A stretch of 36,776 nucleotides of DNA from Zopfochytrium polystomum (Eukaryota > Chytridiomycota > Chytridiomycetes > Chytridiales > Chytridiaceae), in the NCBI GenBank assembly GCA_025765615.1, contig JAIVFJ010000471.1:1-36776 (forward strand), read 5' to 3'. Numbering within the stretch: position 1 is the stretch's first letter; each line of letters begins with the position of its first letter. The position numbers and the translations under genes are program-made. Positions 1 to 10,110 of this stretch are shown here, piece after piece. The notes below the pieces were generated by a model that was given only the letters and a program-made list of their open reading frames with translations, ran no database searches and was not told where the DNA came from.

Positions 1-622
1 CACAAATAAACCAGGCGTAACCCTGCTATCAAGCTTCATCCTCATTCAACTTGAATTTGGCTTTTGGGCCAAGGTAAACTGATTTTCAAGATATTGATTA
101 TAAGAGTGGCTTCATTGGGTTCAATATGTTTGACTTATGTCTTGTTGTGACATGTCAAAGTGTTGGTACTGTGATATATGACAGACTGGATTCAGGAATC
201 ATGTTGGTACAGCTGAGTGACAAGTGTTTTCAGCCACCACTCAAATTCTTTTACATGCAATAACTTCCTCAATTCTCAACCATTCGCCATCAAAATTGGT
301 GGGCAAATAGCCTGATTGCAGCACATCACAATCCATTAATCTTTGGATTTGCTGCGGGGAGGACACATTTTTTGCGGACATTGAAGTTCGTGATATAGAA
401 CGGAAAATTGTGCGACTGGAAGGAAGTAGACTTTGGGGTTCCACACTGCTGCAGTTAGCAGAACCTAGATGAAATTGGTTGATAGTTGTTAGGCAGAACT
501 GACTGGTTAGCAGCAAGAGGCACAAGACGGTCCTGAACCTATTGTGACGGTCAGTTATCGTTCTCACAATGCCCATGGGAGAGCAAGCCACCGCCAATGT
601 AGACCTGGGCCCTGGCTTGCAC
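1..622. other. No recognisable gene
   Basis: An open frame of 118 codons lies on the minus strand (241-597), but it shows no domain I recognise and no clear splice or promoter signals, so I do not call it a gene. The sequence is of mixed composition with no obvious repeat structure until repeat A starts near 623. Confidence 0.4.
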
Positions 623-802
623 TGATGACAAATACTCCGAGTATTAAGTCAAACAGAAACCCAGTGTTAACAGTTTTCCTCCTCCTCTGCTCAAGCAGAT
701 AATATAGGAGAGGTTTTTACCCTGTGCCAGTCAAGCTTGCCTAGCAACTATTACAGCATGCTTATCATCATTATATATGAATATTTCATAACAGAGTTTT
801 TC
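623..802 (+). repeat. Dispersed repeat A, copy 1
   Basis: About 180 bp beginning TGATGACAAATACTC is closely matched at 12247-12433. Shared landmarks are a CAGTTTTCCTCCTCCTCTGC segment, AGGAGAGGTTTTTACCCTG and CTTGCCTAGCAACTATTACAG. A more diverged inverted copy lies near 13868-13975. The sequence has no coding capacity. It could be one terminus of a non-autonomous element or a decayed LTR. Confidence 0.7.
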
Positions 803-2260
803 TCTTGTGAGACTATACTCACTCCTTTGACCTGGGATCTGGGCCTAGAGTGAGGAAAAGCAAATAATAGGCTAAAACTAACTTTATTGGGCTGTTGTCT
901 AGGGGGTGTTTCAACCCTATTACTTGCCTAGTCCACGAAGTATCCCTACTGATCTGTCTAACAGGGGTCTCAAACACAAAGAATGAACATTCAGAGGGAC
1001 AATCCTCTGAAGGATCGGTGCCAGAGCACCGATTACTCGCGGGGCCGCGGGCCGATGCGAGGGGAAACGGAAGGGCACTCCTGAGGGCGCAACACAACCG
1101 CAGAATAAAGAGAGAGAAGAGGGAAACGGGGGTTTTTATCTCAGGAACCTAATCTCAAATACAACAGGAGCGGTTAATAGCGACAGGACGGACAGGGCGC
1201 AACCTAGCGCCCCTCGTCGCAGACAGTGCTGCGGGAGCCCTCGTCGTCGCCAGCGACGGGGGGGAGAGAGAGAAGGGAGTCGACTATGTAGGGGTCGGAA
1301 GGTCGCCAGCAGGGAACTCGCACGCGGAAACACCTGCGATCGTACACGCACCCCGCCAGGCTGCGTCGGCACGATCACTCAACCAACGGGCTTTATCGCA
1401 TCGCACTCGTACTCACACATCTCACCCTCACAGCAATAGGACCGAGGCAGGCGCTTGTAGATCGAACTCTCAGGTATCAGGGGCTGCACCAGGCGCAGCC
1501 ACCAACACCCTCGCGGGGACAGGAAGGTCGGGGACAACGATGCCGTCGTCGTCACCACCACCACCACCGTCATCGCGGCAGGCAAGCGCCAGGGATCCTC
1601 ACTCCAACACAGAGCCGGCAATGTCACACAGTCACTGGTGGGGCCAGCTGCATTCCCCACCCACGGCCCCTTAAGAGGAGCCCCACGAAGGGACCATGTA
1701 CACACCCAGGTGTGTACCATCTCTCACTACCCTCACCTTGCGAGCCAGATGGATTTGAAGGGACTCTGTATTGGTGCCAATGGACAGAAATCAGATTGAA
1801 GGAAAAAGGAAAAAGAGAAATGGCCCAAAAACAGAGAGAGAGAAAATTGACAAGTCAACCCCCCTGACTTGGAGCATCCACCACAAATGCTCTAAGTCCC
1901 CCCCAACCCTATGCATGTATGTACAAGTGCCAAAAATAAATAATAAATTAGGCGGGCTTGGGGTACGGCCTGTCAGGCACCCCATCCCTAGGCAGTCAGG
2001 CAGTCTCCGTTAGTCACTGAAAAAGAAAATATGTTGAGAAAACTGGTGCAACAGAAACTGTTAAGACGAAAGTAGTAAAAGCAGACCCAATAATAAAGAT
2101 GGGTTAGCCGCAAATACACTTTGATAACGCCTTGGAAACTAAAGAACCAGGAGCAATAATAGGGGTCCCGATCCTTGCGGTTTTATTACAGGTACACTTG
2201 TTTTTGCGAATAAAATCCCTAGACTTTATCACTGAGACCTCAGTGTAGTCTCACACTCTT
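803..2260. other. Non-coding stretch between repeats A and B
   Basis: Frames here are short, overlap on both strands and show no recognisable domains. In the order seen elsewhere (A then B at 12247-12525 with almost nothing between) this stretch occupies the interior position, so it may be the interior of a longer element bounded by A and B. That is inference from order only. Confidence 0.35.
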
Positions 2261-2350
2261 TTCTCTCCAAGTTGGGGAGAAGGACCACCCACAAACACAC
2301 ATCTCCACTTCATTCACTTCTTCCACTCACTCACTCAGAGTAGACTGTTA
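2261..2350 (+). repeat. Dispersed repeat B, copy 1
   Basis: About 90 bp containing CTCCAAGTTGGGGAGAAGGA, CACATCTCCACTTCATTCAC and CTCACTCACTCAGAGTAGAC. It is nearly identical to 12436-12525, and its second half recurs at 15819-15875. All three copies are in the same orientation. Confidence 0.75.
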
Positions 2351-3097
2351 ACACAGCAGAAACACTCAGGGTGGAACAATTTAAACCAAAAGTGCAAACA
2401 GCCAAACAAGGTTTACGTGCCCTTCAGTTCTGCTCCTGCTTTGTCGAAAAAGGCAGGACTCAAACATGTGCACCCAGAGAGAAACAGAGTTCGACTCTGT
2501 CACCTTAACCCAGGTGGTGACAAGGAACAATGGGTGCAAAAACAAGATTGTGTCCTCATTAAGGCTGCATACCGCCAGTGCGGTTGGCCAACATCTGCAC
2601 TCTGCACTCTGCAAGATGGCAAGTCTGCAGTGGCAGAGGGCCACACACATCTGTATTTGTGGGTCGCAGAGACCTGTGAGATTCCTAATCTCACTGATCG
2701 TGGTCTTAGCTGGGGTCTCCCTAAAAGCTCTTTCCCAGTTGTGACTGTGTCATTATATTGGCCCCTATATTTATTTTTATTACCATTCATCACATCCCTC
2801 ACTATAAAAGAGCATCCTGTGTTCCTTGTGCTGAATGGGCCTAAGGACAAGGGGCACACCGCTTAATCGTCCTATTCATTCTTATTTTTACTCATTTTCC
2901 TTTTTCTCTCATTTTCCCACCTTTCAATCCACTGTCCCTGCACTGATGTGGCCTCTAAGCCTCAAATTATGTTCACCCCAAATTTGGAGGCAGGAGAGAC
3001 ACTGGGTGGAGGGGGGTGTGGCTGAAAGAGTGATTCATCCTTCCAAATTGTTCTTTCTTTCATTTCCTTTCTTTCATTTTCTCCTTTTGTTATGTCT
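2351..3097. other. No recognisable gene
   Basis: Open frames exist on both strands (for example 2417-2866 plus and 2500-2859 minus), but they overlap one another and carry no recognisable motifs. I see no supported gene here. Confidence 0.35.
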
Positions 3098-3217
3098 TTT
3101 CCCTTTTTCTCTTTTCTTTCTTTCTTCCTTCTTTCCTTCTTTCTCTCTTCCCCTTTCCTATAAATACTCCCTCTCTCTCCTCCTTTGTTCTATATATATC
3201 TACTCTCTCTCAATAAA
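3098..3217 (+). promoter_or_regulatory. CT-rich tract, TATA box and AATAAA module
   Basis: A long pyrimidine tract ends in CCTATAAATACTCC (TATA at 3159-3165). It is followed about 50 bp later by TCAATAAATCC (AATAAA at 3212-3217). The same arrangement, CT-rich tract then TATA box then TCAATAAAT, occurs at 15946-16017. A TATA box and a polyadenylation signal this close together is typical of the U3-R part of a compact LTR, so both may be LTR relics. No paired LTR was found. Confidence 0.4.
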
Positions 3218-3269
3218 TCCTACCTAGGTAACAACCAATCCTTTTCTTTCCTCTTTGGTGTTTCTCCCT

Positions 3270-3387
3270 AGGCCAGTGCTCCCAGACCAAGCTGGGATGG
3301 AGTCCTCTTAGGCCAGTGCTACCAGACCAAGCTAGTAGAGGTATGATTTCCCCAGGCCAGTGTGTTGTATGCCAAGCTGGGGTGAGG
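3270..3387 (+). repeat. Three-unit imperfect minisatellite
   Basis: Three imperfect units start at 3270, 3310 and 3354, each with AGGCCAGTG followed by a CCAAGCT block (CAGACCAAGCTGGG, CAGACCAAGCTAGT, TGCCAAGCTGGG). The period is about 40-44 bp and the last unit is the most diverged. Confidence 0.6.
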
Positions 3388-3390
3388 TTT

Positions 3391-4560
3391 CCTTCCCTTT
3401 CCTTTCTCTTCCATCCCCTACCTGGTTGGTTCTCACATTGAGCTCTGTCTCTGTGATACTGGCAGATGTCATACTGCTTTAGGGCATTCTTTTGTTGAAT
3501 TACTGCCTGTTGGCCACCATGTTGGATGGTCAGGGTTTGAACCTGGGGCCTGTGGGGTACTCTTCATTGAGCAACTCCACTTGGTTTAGCTGTCCTTGAA
3601 TAAAGACAGAATTGAATCACATCATGCATCTTTATTGAGTTTGAGCTGAATCCAGGGTACTGGCTCCGCTAATAGCCAGGAGCTTCCCATCTTAAAGACT
3701 TGTCTTATCCCTTTCGCCACTAGACTATAGATGAGCGCTGAAGATGAAGAGGAGATCTCATAGTGGGGGGGATTCCCTAAATGGTCTCCATTGTTGTCTT
3801 CTCCACCAATGCCATGAACCCTTGACCTTTTTGCTCACTGCATGAAATCATATCTAATTTTCTCACCATCTCTCAAAATCTTTTTAACTCAGGTTGCCTG
3901 ACTCACTTTTCTATTTACTATTATGGAAACAACCAGTGGACACTCATGTTGACATTTGCCAGCGACTTTGGTGCAAGTCTCTTGGACTATTTGGATGTCA
4001 CTCCGCTTCATGTGCTTGAGGCCTGAGTTCAATTCCAAGCTCGGCCCCATCTTGAATGACAACTTGTTTCTTTTTCACTTATTCAATATTGCTATAACCA
4101 CTGACCATGACAACTTGGGTTTTTCTACATATCTCAGATGTCCAACTATACTTCCATGGAACTACTTATTTTTGGACCTAGGACGAGCCACTCTTGACCA
4201 GCTGTTATAACGTCGGTTGTCATCGACAGGTCCCCAGATCAATTCCCTCTCCATGGAAGATCCTTTGTTAACATTTTTTTTTCACATCTATCCAGAATGA
4301 TTGCTTGTTCCTGTCGTAACCATTTTTGTTTATCTGACCTGTCCCAAGGAGATCGAATTGCTGACAGCACAAACCTCGACATGCTGAGATTTCCACATGC
4401 CCAACTTGCCTTGTTGTTGGTGTCCGCTCGACTCGCATGCTCTACTTCGACAGTTCGATTCCCGTCCTCCCATCGGCTGGCACATTTTAAATTGTTTAAA
4501 TCCTGATTGAATGACTTAACTCGACAGGACTGTTCAGTAACTTCATTTTACAGATGTACA
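3391..4560. other. Non-coding region with tRNA-like B-box relics
   Basis: Several short stretches resemble the internal RNA polymerase III B box. Examples are GAGTTCAATTCC near 4025, CAGTTCGATTCCCG near 4450 and a T-arm-like GGTTTGAACCTGG near 3534. No complete cloverleaf can be folded around them by eye. They could be decayed tRNA genes or tRNA-derived SINEs. No protein-coding gene is supported. Confidence 0.3.
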
Positions 4561-4918
4561 TTCCACTCACTCCCTGACGCACCAACTATTTCGCTTTGCT
4601 ACAGCCTTCACTGATGACTGCAACACGTCTCATGCCGCTCCACCAATCAAACCTTGTCCTATCACGAAAAAATTTGGTGCCACAGACACAGCTGTCCCTT
4701 CAGAAATTTCGCGTCTGTCTCTCTGTCCTGCCGCCTTGCACAGCCGCCCTGAGTGACTTGCAGGCGATCATGCTGTTGCATGCAACCACGCCATGTTTCT
4801 GTCTGCCTGCCCCCTGCTTCCACAAGGCAACAAACAACGGCTGACCACAATCGATCACGCGCCCATGAACATCACACGCTTGGAGGATTTCGTCCCACAA
4901 ACACCCGGTCCAGAACAG

Positions 4919-4925
4919 TATAAAA
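4919..4925 (+). promoter_or_regulatory. Candidate TATA box upstream of the 5443 ORF
   Basis: TATAAAA lies in the context CAGTATAAAAGCC, about 520 bp before the likely start codon at 5443. The intervening leader has no good open frame of its own. It would suit a promoter for the following ORF with a long leader or a 5' intron. Confidence 0.4.
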
Positions 4926-5442
4926 GCCAGGAGGATTTGGGCTTCTTTCCCATCACCCTCCTCGATTTGACACCGTCCCCTCGACGCATCAACTCCCTCA
5001 ATCACAAGCCAACCTGAACGGTTTTTCTTCATTTTTTCATCCGCTGTGCCGCTTCTCATCTTGCCTTCTAATCATATTTACCCTTCTCTATCACGGCCCT
5101 GGCCCTCTTCTGCGGCGGTGATCTGATTCTGGACTTGACCTTGGCCTGGCTCTGCCATACCTGACACGACCCCACGGGTTTTTCCATTCTCGTTTTCTCA
5201 ATCATTTGAACCCTTTGCACCAATCTGACACCATCCTCGTTTCATACCATTGGATTGGACCTCTATTTCTTGATGACTGGGCTGATGCCGTGACTGATCC
5301 TTGCTGGTTCCACCATTTGACTCCCTGGACTGCTGCTCCCGTCTTTACAGCTACCACTGATCTGGACTATTCTGAATCTCTGCATGGGTTTTTCTGCTCC
5401 TCTTGCTTTTTTACCTGCGGCATATGCCAAACAGACACTAAC

Positions 5443-6501
5443 ATGGCCACTCCCATTCGGAAAACGCCTCCTCCTGCTCCTCCTGTTTTTAATATTCAGG
5501 CTATTATTCCGGATCATGGCGATGTTCCCAATCTACCCAATCTGCTGGCACCAGAAAACGATGACATCAGCCAGCTCACCGCTGGTGTCGTCGATACCTT
5601 CGATCGGCTGCAACCCTGGGTGTTCCCCACTCTTATTCAGAAGATCATTGGTGGACCCGGTGAACAACTGCCCGCAGGCACTGCAGCGCACTACTATTAT
5701 GCCCTCTGGATCTTCCAGCACTGCTGGCGGCTCCATCAGTCCCAGATCACTATTTGGAACGACTGCGAGGCCGCCTGCTGGCATGCTGCTGCTACCATAG
5801 AGTACCTTGCCACCGCCAAGCCCGAGGATCAGAAGTCCAAGCATCTCCGCAAGGACGCCAAAGATTTCGCTGACCGTCGACTCAAGGCCTCCAATCAAGA
5901 TGTTGGTTCTTGCCATTTTTATGGTGATAAAGCGTTCGCGCTCACATTTCTGGCCTCATGGCCATTCCCGTCCCAGGTCCCTCCAAAAAATGTCGCCGAG
6001 AACGTAGTCCCAGTACAAGCTTGTCCAGCTCCAGCTCCTCCGAAGAGGAGCGCCGCTCTCGAAAATATAGCCGCTCAAAGTCGAAAAAGTCAAAGAAGTC
6101 ACAACGACATACACCCCCCGTCCTCGTCCTCTTGGGGACGCCCTGATGGCAGCAACGGTGGTGGTGCTGGTGGTCGTGGTTCTGGTGACTCCTCATCTGG
6201 TCTCACAACTGCCGTCACAAACACAACTTTGGCATTCCAAGAGATTTCTCAAGCCGAGGAAATTACGGCGATACCCACATTCATCTGCCAGATTGAGGGC
6301 GGGGGAAACTTGAGCCTCAAGGGAACCGTTCGACGGCAATGTCAAGCTCCCGAACCTACGGAGGCTAGTTTTATTGGGGTACAGCTGCGGCGATCGCACG
6401 TTGGCATTTCTTCGGTCTTTTGCCCATCCCAGCAGACGAGGAAATCGACCGTAGGAGATATCAGGATTGACCGCTGTACTCCTGTTTCTGGAGCAAAGTA
6501 G
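5443..6501 (+). CDS. Unidentified ORF, proline/serine-rich, possibly gag-like
   Basis: I do not recognise this protein. The frame is open from 5206, but the start chosen is the methionine at 5443 (MATPIRKTPPPAPP), after which the composition becomes protein-like. A helical region with many Trp, His and Tyr residues (about residues 45-165) is followed by a basic, serine-rich and glycine-rich tail. Around 5958-6100 a second frame is also rich in Arg/Ser/Lys (SKSKKSKKSQRH), so a one-base shift near 5930 is possible. From about 6325 the frame runs through a decayed F-box/LRR copy in a different frame, so the true C-terminus probably lies before that point. A helical body with a basic tail would fit a retroelement ORF1/gag product, but no zinc knuckle is seen. 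Confidence 0.4.
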   Translation: MATPIRKTPPPAPPVFNIQAIIPDHGDVPNLPNLLAPENDDISQLTAGVVDTFDRLQPWVFPTLIQKIIGGPGEQLPAGTAAHYYYALWIFQHCWRLHQSQITIWNDCEAACWHAAATIEYLATAKPEDQKSKHLRKDAKDFADRRLKASNQDVGSCHFYGDKAFALTFLASWPFPSQVPPKNVAENVVPVQACPAPAPPKRSAALENIAAQSRKSQRSHNDIHPPSSSSWGRPDGSNGGGAGGRGSGDSSSGLTTAVTNTTLAFQEISQAEEITAIPTFICQIEGGGNLSLKGTVRRQCQAPEPTEASFIGVQLRRSHVGISSVFCPSQQTRKSTVGDIRIDRCTPVSGAK

Positions 6502-6694
6502 CAGTAAAGAGTACAGCATAGCGGCAAATGTTTCGTTCCCGCTCTCGCCGGAAGTCATTTCGGAACGAGCTCAGAGTTTGTTCCCCGGCGCCAATGTGGA
6601 GGTTAGGACGGAGCAGGAGTTCAATCGCTTCATTTGGAGCGACTCGCGAGCGCTCTCCGTGTTTTGGGGAAGGAGGAAGGGTGAGGGACTCTGA
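6325..6694 (+). pseudogene. F-box/LRR family relic (C-terminal part)
   Basis: This is a fragment of the family seen more fully at 7529-8475. Matching landmarks are a leucine-rich strand (KLPNLRRLVLLGYSCG), a FLEQ..~KEYS stretch and the block AQSLFPGANVEV. The reading frame shifts inside the fragment and there is no F-box N-terminus. It ends in an in-frame stop at 6692-6694. It is the first of two partial tandem copies preceding the larger copy. Confidence 0.6.
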
Positions 6695-6732
6695 GTGGGT
6701 ACAGTCGCACTGCTCCGATGGAGCGCGAAAAG

Positions 6733-7193
6733 AATTAAGGAGCTACGATCGACTTTCCAGGTCCAAATGGCGCTCTGGCGGCTCGTAACACTAAAAGCCT
6801 TTGGAGTCGTACACGGAGGCGTTCAACTCGGACCTCTCGACCTCCGCCTTGTGTTGGGTACCGCTGCGGCGAACGCGTGTTGGCCTTCACTCTGTCCGGG
6901 CTGCCACTTTGCCCATCCCAGCAGACGGGGACGCCGACCGGAACGAGATATCCGGATTGACCGATTTCCACCTGCTTCTGCAGGAAACTAGGAGTAGAGA
7001 GTACAGACAAGTGGAGAACAGATTGGTCAATGTGTTGTCATTGTCGCCTGGCATCGTTGAGAAACAAGCTCAGAGCTTTTTCCCCGGTGCCCATCTGGAG
7101 GTTGGGTGCTGCCTTTGGAACGACTCGCGATCGATCACTCTGTATTGGGGAGGAAAAAGGAGCATCAGGTGTGATCCCAAATCAGCATTTTAG
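6733..7193 (+). pseudogene. F-box/LRR family relic, second partial copy
   Basis: This fragment contains SYTEAFNSDL (compare PYTEAFKSDL in the larger copy), then DADRNEISGLTDFHLLLQET, then SFFPGAHLEV, in the same order as in 7529-8475. Frames change within the copy and the F-box is absent. It was probably produced by tandem duplication followed by decay. Confidence 0.6.
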
Positions 7194-7528
7194 CATATTG
7201 GAAAGTTATCAAACAGAGACCTCTGAAGTTCTCTCCAACCCCTCCCCGCTACGTACACTCTGCTAATCGGCTCGAATCCCCACAAGGCAGCTCTCCTCGC
7301 CCGCTGCACAAAGAGGGCTTGGTGGGAACCACCCTCACAGTCGCCGACGCGTGATGATGATCACACTTTTATCTGTCCAGGAGGAAAGGCACTGCCCAAA
7401 CTTTTGAGGATGCTTGGGTCACTTTGCACTTCGCCGAGTGCAGGAGCCATCACTCTGCCCAAATTCTAACAGTGTTTGAAATCGGGTTGGTTTTCATACG
7501 GGAAAGACACTTCTTTGCACAGTCGTCG

Positions 7529-8475
7529 ATGGAGGACAACCCTATAATGTCAACACCAACACCCCAGCAGCTGCCCCCGCGCGAGATTCTATCCGAGATC
7601 GCCGGTCGGCCCCGCCACGCGGACCTCCTGTGCTTCCGCCGCGCCTGCAGGCTGTTCGCCCAAGTCGCCGACCCGCTGGCATTCGCCGCCATCGAGATCG
7701 CGATCCCCGTGAAAACTGGGCTGGACAGCTTCGGCCGCCACGTAAGGCGACTCGATCTCACGACGACCCACAGCTATGCCAATCCCAAACCAGACCACAG
7801 GTTCGTCGCCTCCAAGGACCCCGTCGTCGCCGAGTGGGTGCGGCACTTGACCACCGTCGAGTCCATCCACTGCAAATTTGGCTACTCCTTCGGTCGCGCG
7901 GGCATCCCGACGCTCCTCCAGGTTCTCAATGAGCTCCCCGCCCCATCGAAAGTGGAAACGATCCGACTGGAGCCGTACACCGAGGCGTTCAAATCGGACC
8001 TCCGCCTCGACTCGGCGATGATTCGCCACATCAAGCGGTTCCCCAACCTTCGCCACGTCGTGCTGGGGAACGTGTCGGACTTTGATCACGTTGCGGAGGT
8101 CGCCAAGACGTGGCCCGGGCTCGAGTCGCTCCAGTGTCGCCGGAACAGGAAGATCATGTCGGCACAGATCCATTCGACGACAGCGTCAAGCTCCCGAGCC
8201 TCCGGAGGCTGATTTTACTGGGCTATAGCTGCGGTGAACGCACGATGGCGTTCCTTCGCTCTGCCCAGGCCGCAACTTTGCCTTCCCCATCAGAGGGGGA
8301 CGCCGACCGGAAGGATAAGTCTGGAATGATTGATGTGCATCTGTTTCTGGAACAAAATAGGACTGAGGAGTACAGCAAGTCGGCGAAAAGCTTTGTCCAT
8401 GTGTTGCCATTGTCGCCCGACGTCATGAAGGACGGAACTCAGAGTTTGTTCCCAGGCGCCAATGTGGAGGTGAGG
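7529..8475 (+). pseudogene. F-box/LRR-type protein, frameshifted
   Basis: F-box proteins recruit substrates to SCF ubiquitin ligases through Skp1. The start at 7529 opens with an F-box-like segment (residues about 12-55: LPPREILSEIAGRPRHADLL, then CRLF and a PL.F...I.I strand). Leucine-rich strands follow (HVRRLDL, KVETIRLEPY, FPNLRHVVLG, WPGLESLQC). The frame is open to 8212, but from about 8145 the homologous sequence continues in another frame (KLPSLRRLILLGYSCG ... QSLFPGANVEV), so a one-base shift or an unrecognised small intron separates the halves. At about 8475 similarity to the tandem relics stops and ankyrin-type repeats begin, which looks like a fusion junction. The F-box call is family-level only; Skp1 binding is inferred. 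Confidence 0.6.
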
Positions 8476-9495
8476 CTCTCGAGTACGACGACGCCGCGAT
8501 CGCATGCGCGTCCCAGGCTGGATGTGTTGACGTGCTCCAGTGGTGGAAGGAAAGCTGGCTCAAGGTCAAGTACAACGTAGCGGCGATGAACCAGGCAAGC
8601 CGAAGCGGCCGCACGGAGGTGCTCCAATGGTGGTTGGACAGCGGGTACGAGCTCCGGTACAGAAACGAATCGGTTTATGGCGCCATCCGGTGGGGTCGAA
8701 TCGAGAGGCTGCAGTGGTGGTAGGAGAGGCTGGAGATCGAGTGGGCTGCTCTCCCTGTTAAGGATGTTGAGGATGTCAAAGTCCTCCAGTGGTGGGCCGC
8801 CTCTGGTCTCTTTGAGCAGTGGCTGGCACATCAGGCAGATGTCGGAGAGGCCTTTAAAAACGTATTTGAGGGCGAGATGTTTCGTTTCCAGACAGAAGCC
8901 GTTGGGAACTGGTGGTGCGAACGATTTGCAGAGTGGTCGCTCCATCCAACTATGCTAACGACCTGATGGACGATGGCCGCCTCACGCTCATATGCAAGGC
9001 GTTTTATCACCTCGGCATGCACCACGACAGGTGTCTGGCGCTTCTCCAGCGGCGACTTGAAGGGAGGAGACTGCCTTCTCGCCGCGGCAGTCAGTGCTCA
9101 CGGCCTCTCCGCGACCGTGTCTGCAGTGTAGGGAAACTCCGACCCGAACCGGAGGCAGGGGCTCCAGAAGATGACGACGACGACGACTCGGAGGGCGACG
9201 AATCCGATGACTGGATCGAAGAAGTTGAGAACGGGGAAATTCCATTCTCCCCAAGACCGCGAAGCGACTCCAACACCAAGGGGCGGATGGAGACATTCTT
9301 CCAAAACCCTTACGACTTTGGCAACAGCGTTTCGCGAGCCGGCCATTCCACCTGGACCGGGGCTGGGTCACCGCACTCATGCTGAGCGACTCGTTCGGCG
9401 CCAGAAACAACGAGCCCCCTGACGACGACCACGACTTGTACACGATCTTGAGCGACGACGGCGGCTGCCGCGTGTACAATATTTGGTGTGGGTGA
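8476..9495 (+). pseudogene. Ankyrin-type repeat protein fragment (VLQWW repeats)
   Basis: From 8476 one frame reads three to four ankyrin-like repeats, each with a VLQWW core (DVLQWWKES, EVLQWWLDSG, KVLQWWAASGL) and the alternating Tyr/Ala pattern of divergent ankyrin repeats found in large families in chytrid fungi and giant viruses. A TAG stop at about 8721 interrupts the frame between repeats and the same frame then resumes. Further downstream, plausible coding sequence continues in other frames: DLMDDGRLTLICKAFYHLGM near 8955, an Asp/Glu-rich stretch near 9165, and RPFHLDRGWVTALMLSDSFG near 9340 ending at 9495. With one in-frame stop and at least two shifts it is not functional as assembled. 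It has no start codon of its own and appears fused to the preceding F-box copy. Confidence 0.55.
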
Positions 9496-9632
9496 GGAAG
9501 CCAAAGACGTTTCCGATTTACTCGACCTCTTTATTGGATATGGGAACGAAAGTGCGCTGGCGGAGATTTATTCGGTCGCAGCGCTTATCGTTCAGATACC
9601 TGATTTGAAGAGTCGAAGGCTACGAACCAGGG

Positions 9633-9935
9633 ATGGTGGAGAAAATGAGGTGGAGCCATGATGAAATTGTTGCTCCCATACCTGTCTTGGTCGCCGTCAC
9701 CGACACCCTCCCCACCGCCTTGGACCGATGCACCCTCAGCTCCATCAATTCACTTGCGCCCTCCGTCTTCCGCGCCAACCGCGATGACAACTCTGCCGAA
9801 TCCACGGACGCTCTGCAAACTGGACTGACCGACTTGCAAACCCAGTCAACGTTAGCAGCTCGAGACGCGATCAACGCTCAATGGCGCGAGATTTTACTCG
9901 AACGGTCGGAAAATCGGTGGAGGCGCGTTTGCTGA
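9633..9935 (+). pseudogene. Partial duplicate of the adjacent F-box gene
   Basis: This 100-codon frame contains PVLVAVTDTLPTALDRCTLSSINS...LAPSVFRA, which parallels PVLVALADALPSSLDRCALSSVNS...LAPCVFRA at the start of the gene at 10111. Similarity is confined to the F-box region, after which the frame diverges and ends. It is therefore a truncated upstream duplicate rather than a separate gene. Confidence 0.6.
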
Positions 9936-10110
9936 GCCTTCCCGCGCCCTTATTCATTCCACCGCGCCCTCCCCAGCGAGTAACTTCACCTTGTCCCCTT
10001 TGTTGGGCTTGGCCACCAACAAGAAAAATTTCCCCGCAATTGCCAACCCAGGTCACGTGGGTGTCTTCTTTAACATCGAATTGGTCCCTCACGCAAGTGT
10101 CTTCGTCGGA

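Noticed and set aside
3641..3730. Possible tRNA with variable arm on the minus strand
   Set aside because: An A-box-like TAGTCTAGTGG is present, but acceptor and T stems do not pair and the B box is missing.
5958..6146. Arg/Ser-rich SR-type peptide in a second frame
   Set aside because: It is not called as a separate gene; it could be the shifted tail of the 5443 ORF or an overlapping-frame artefact, and is noted there.
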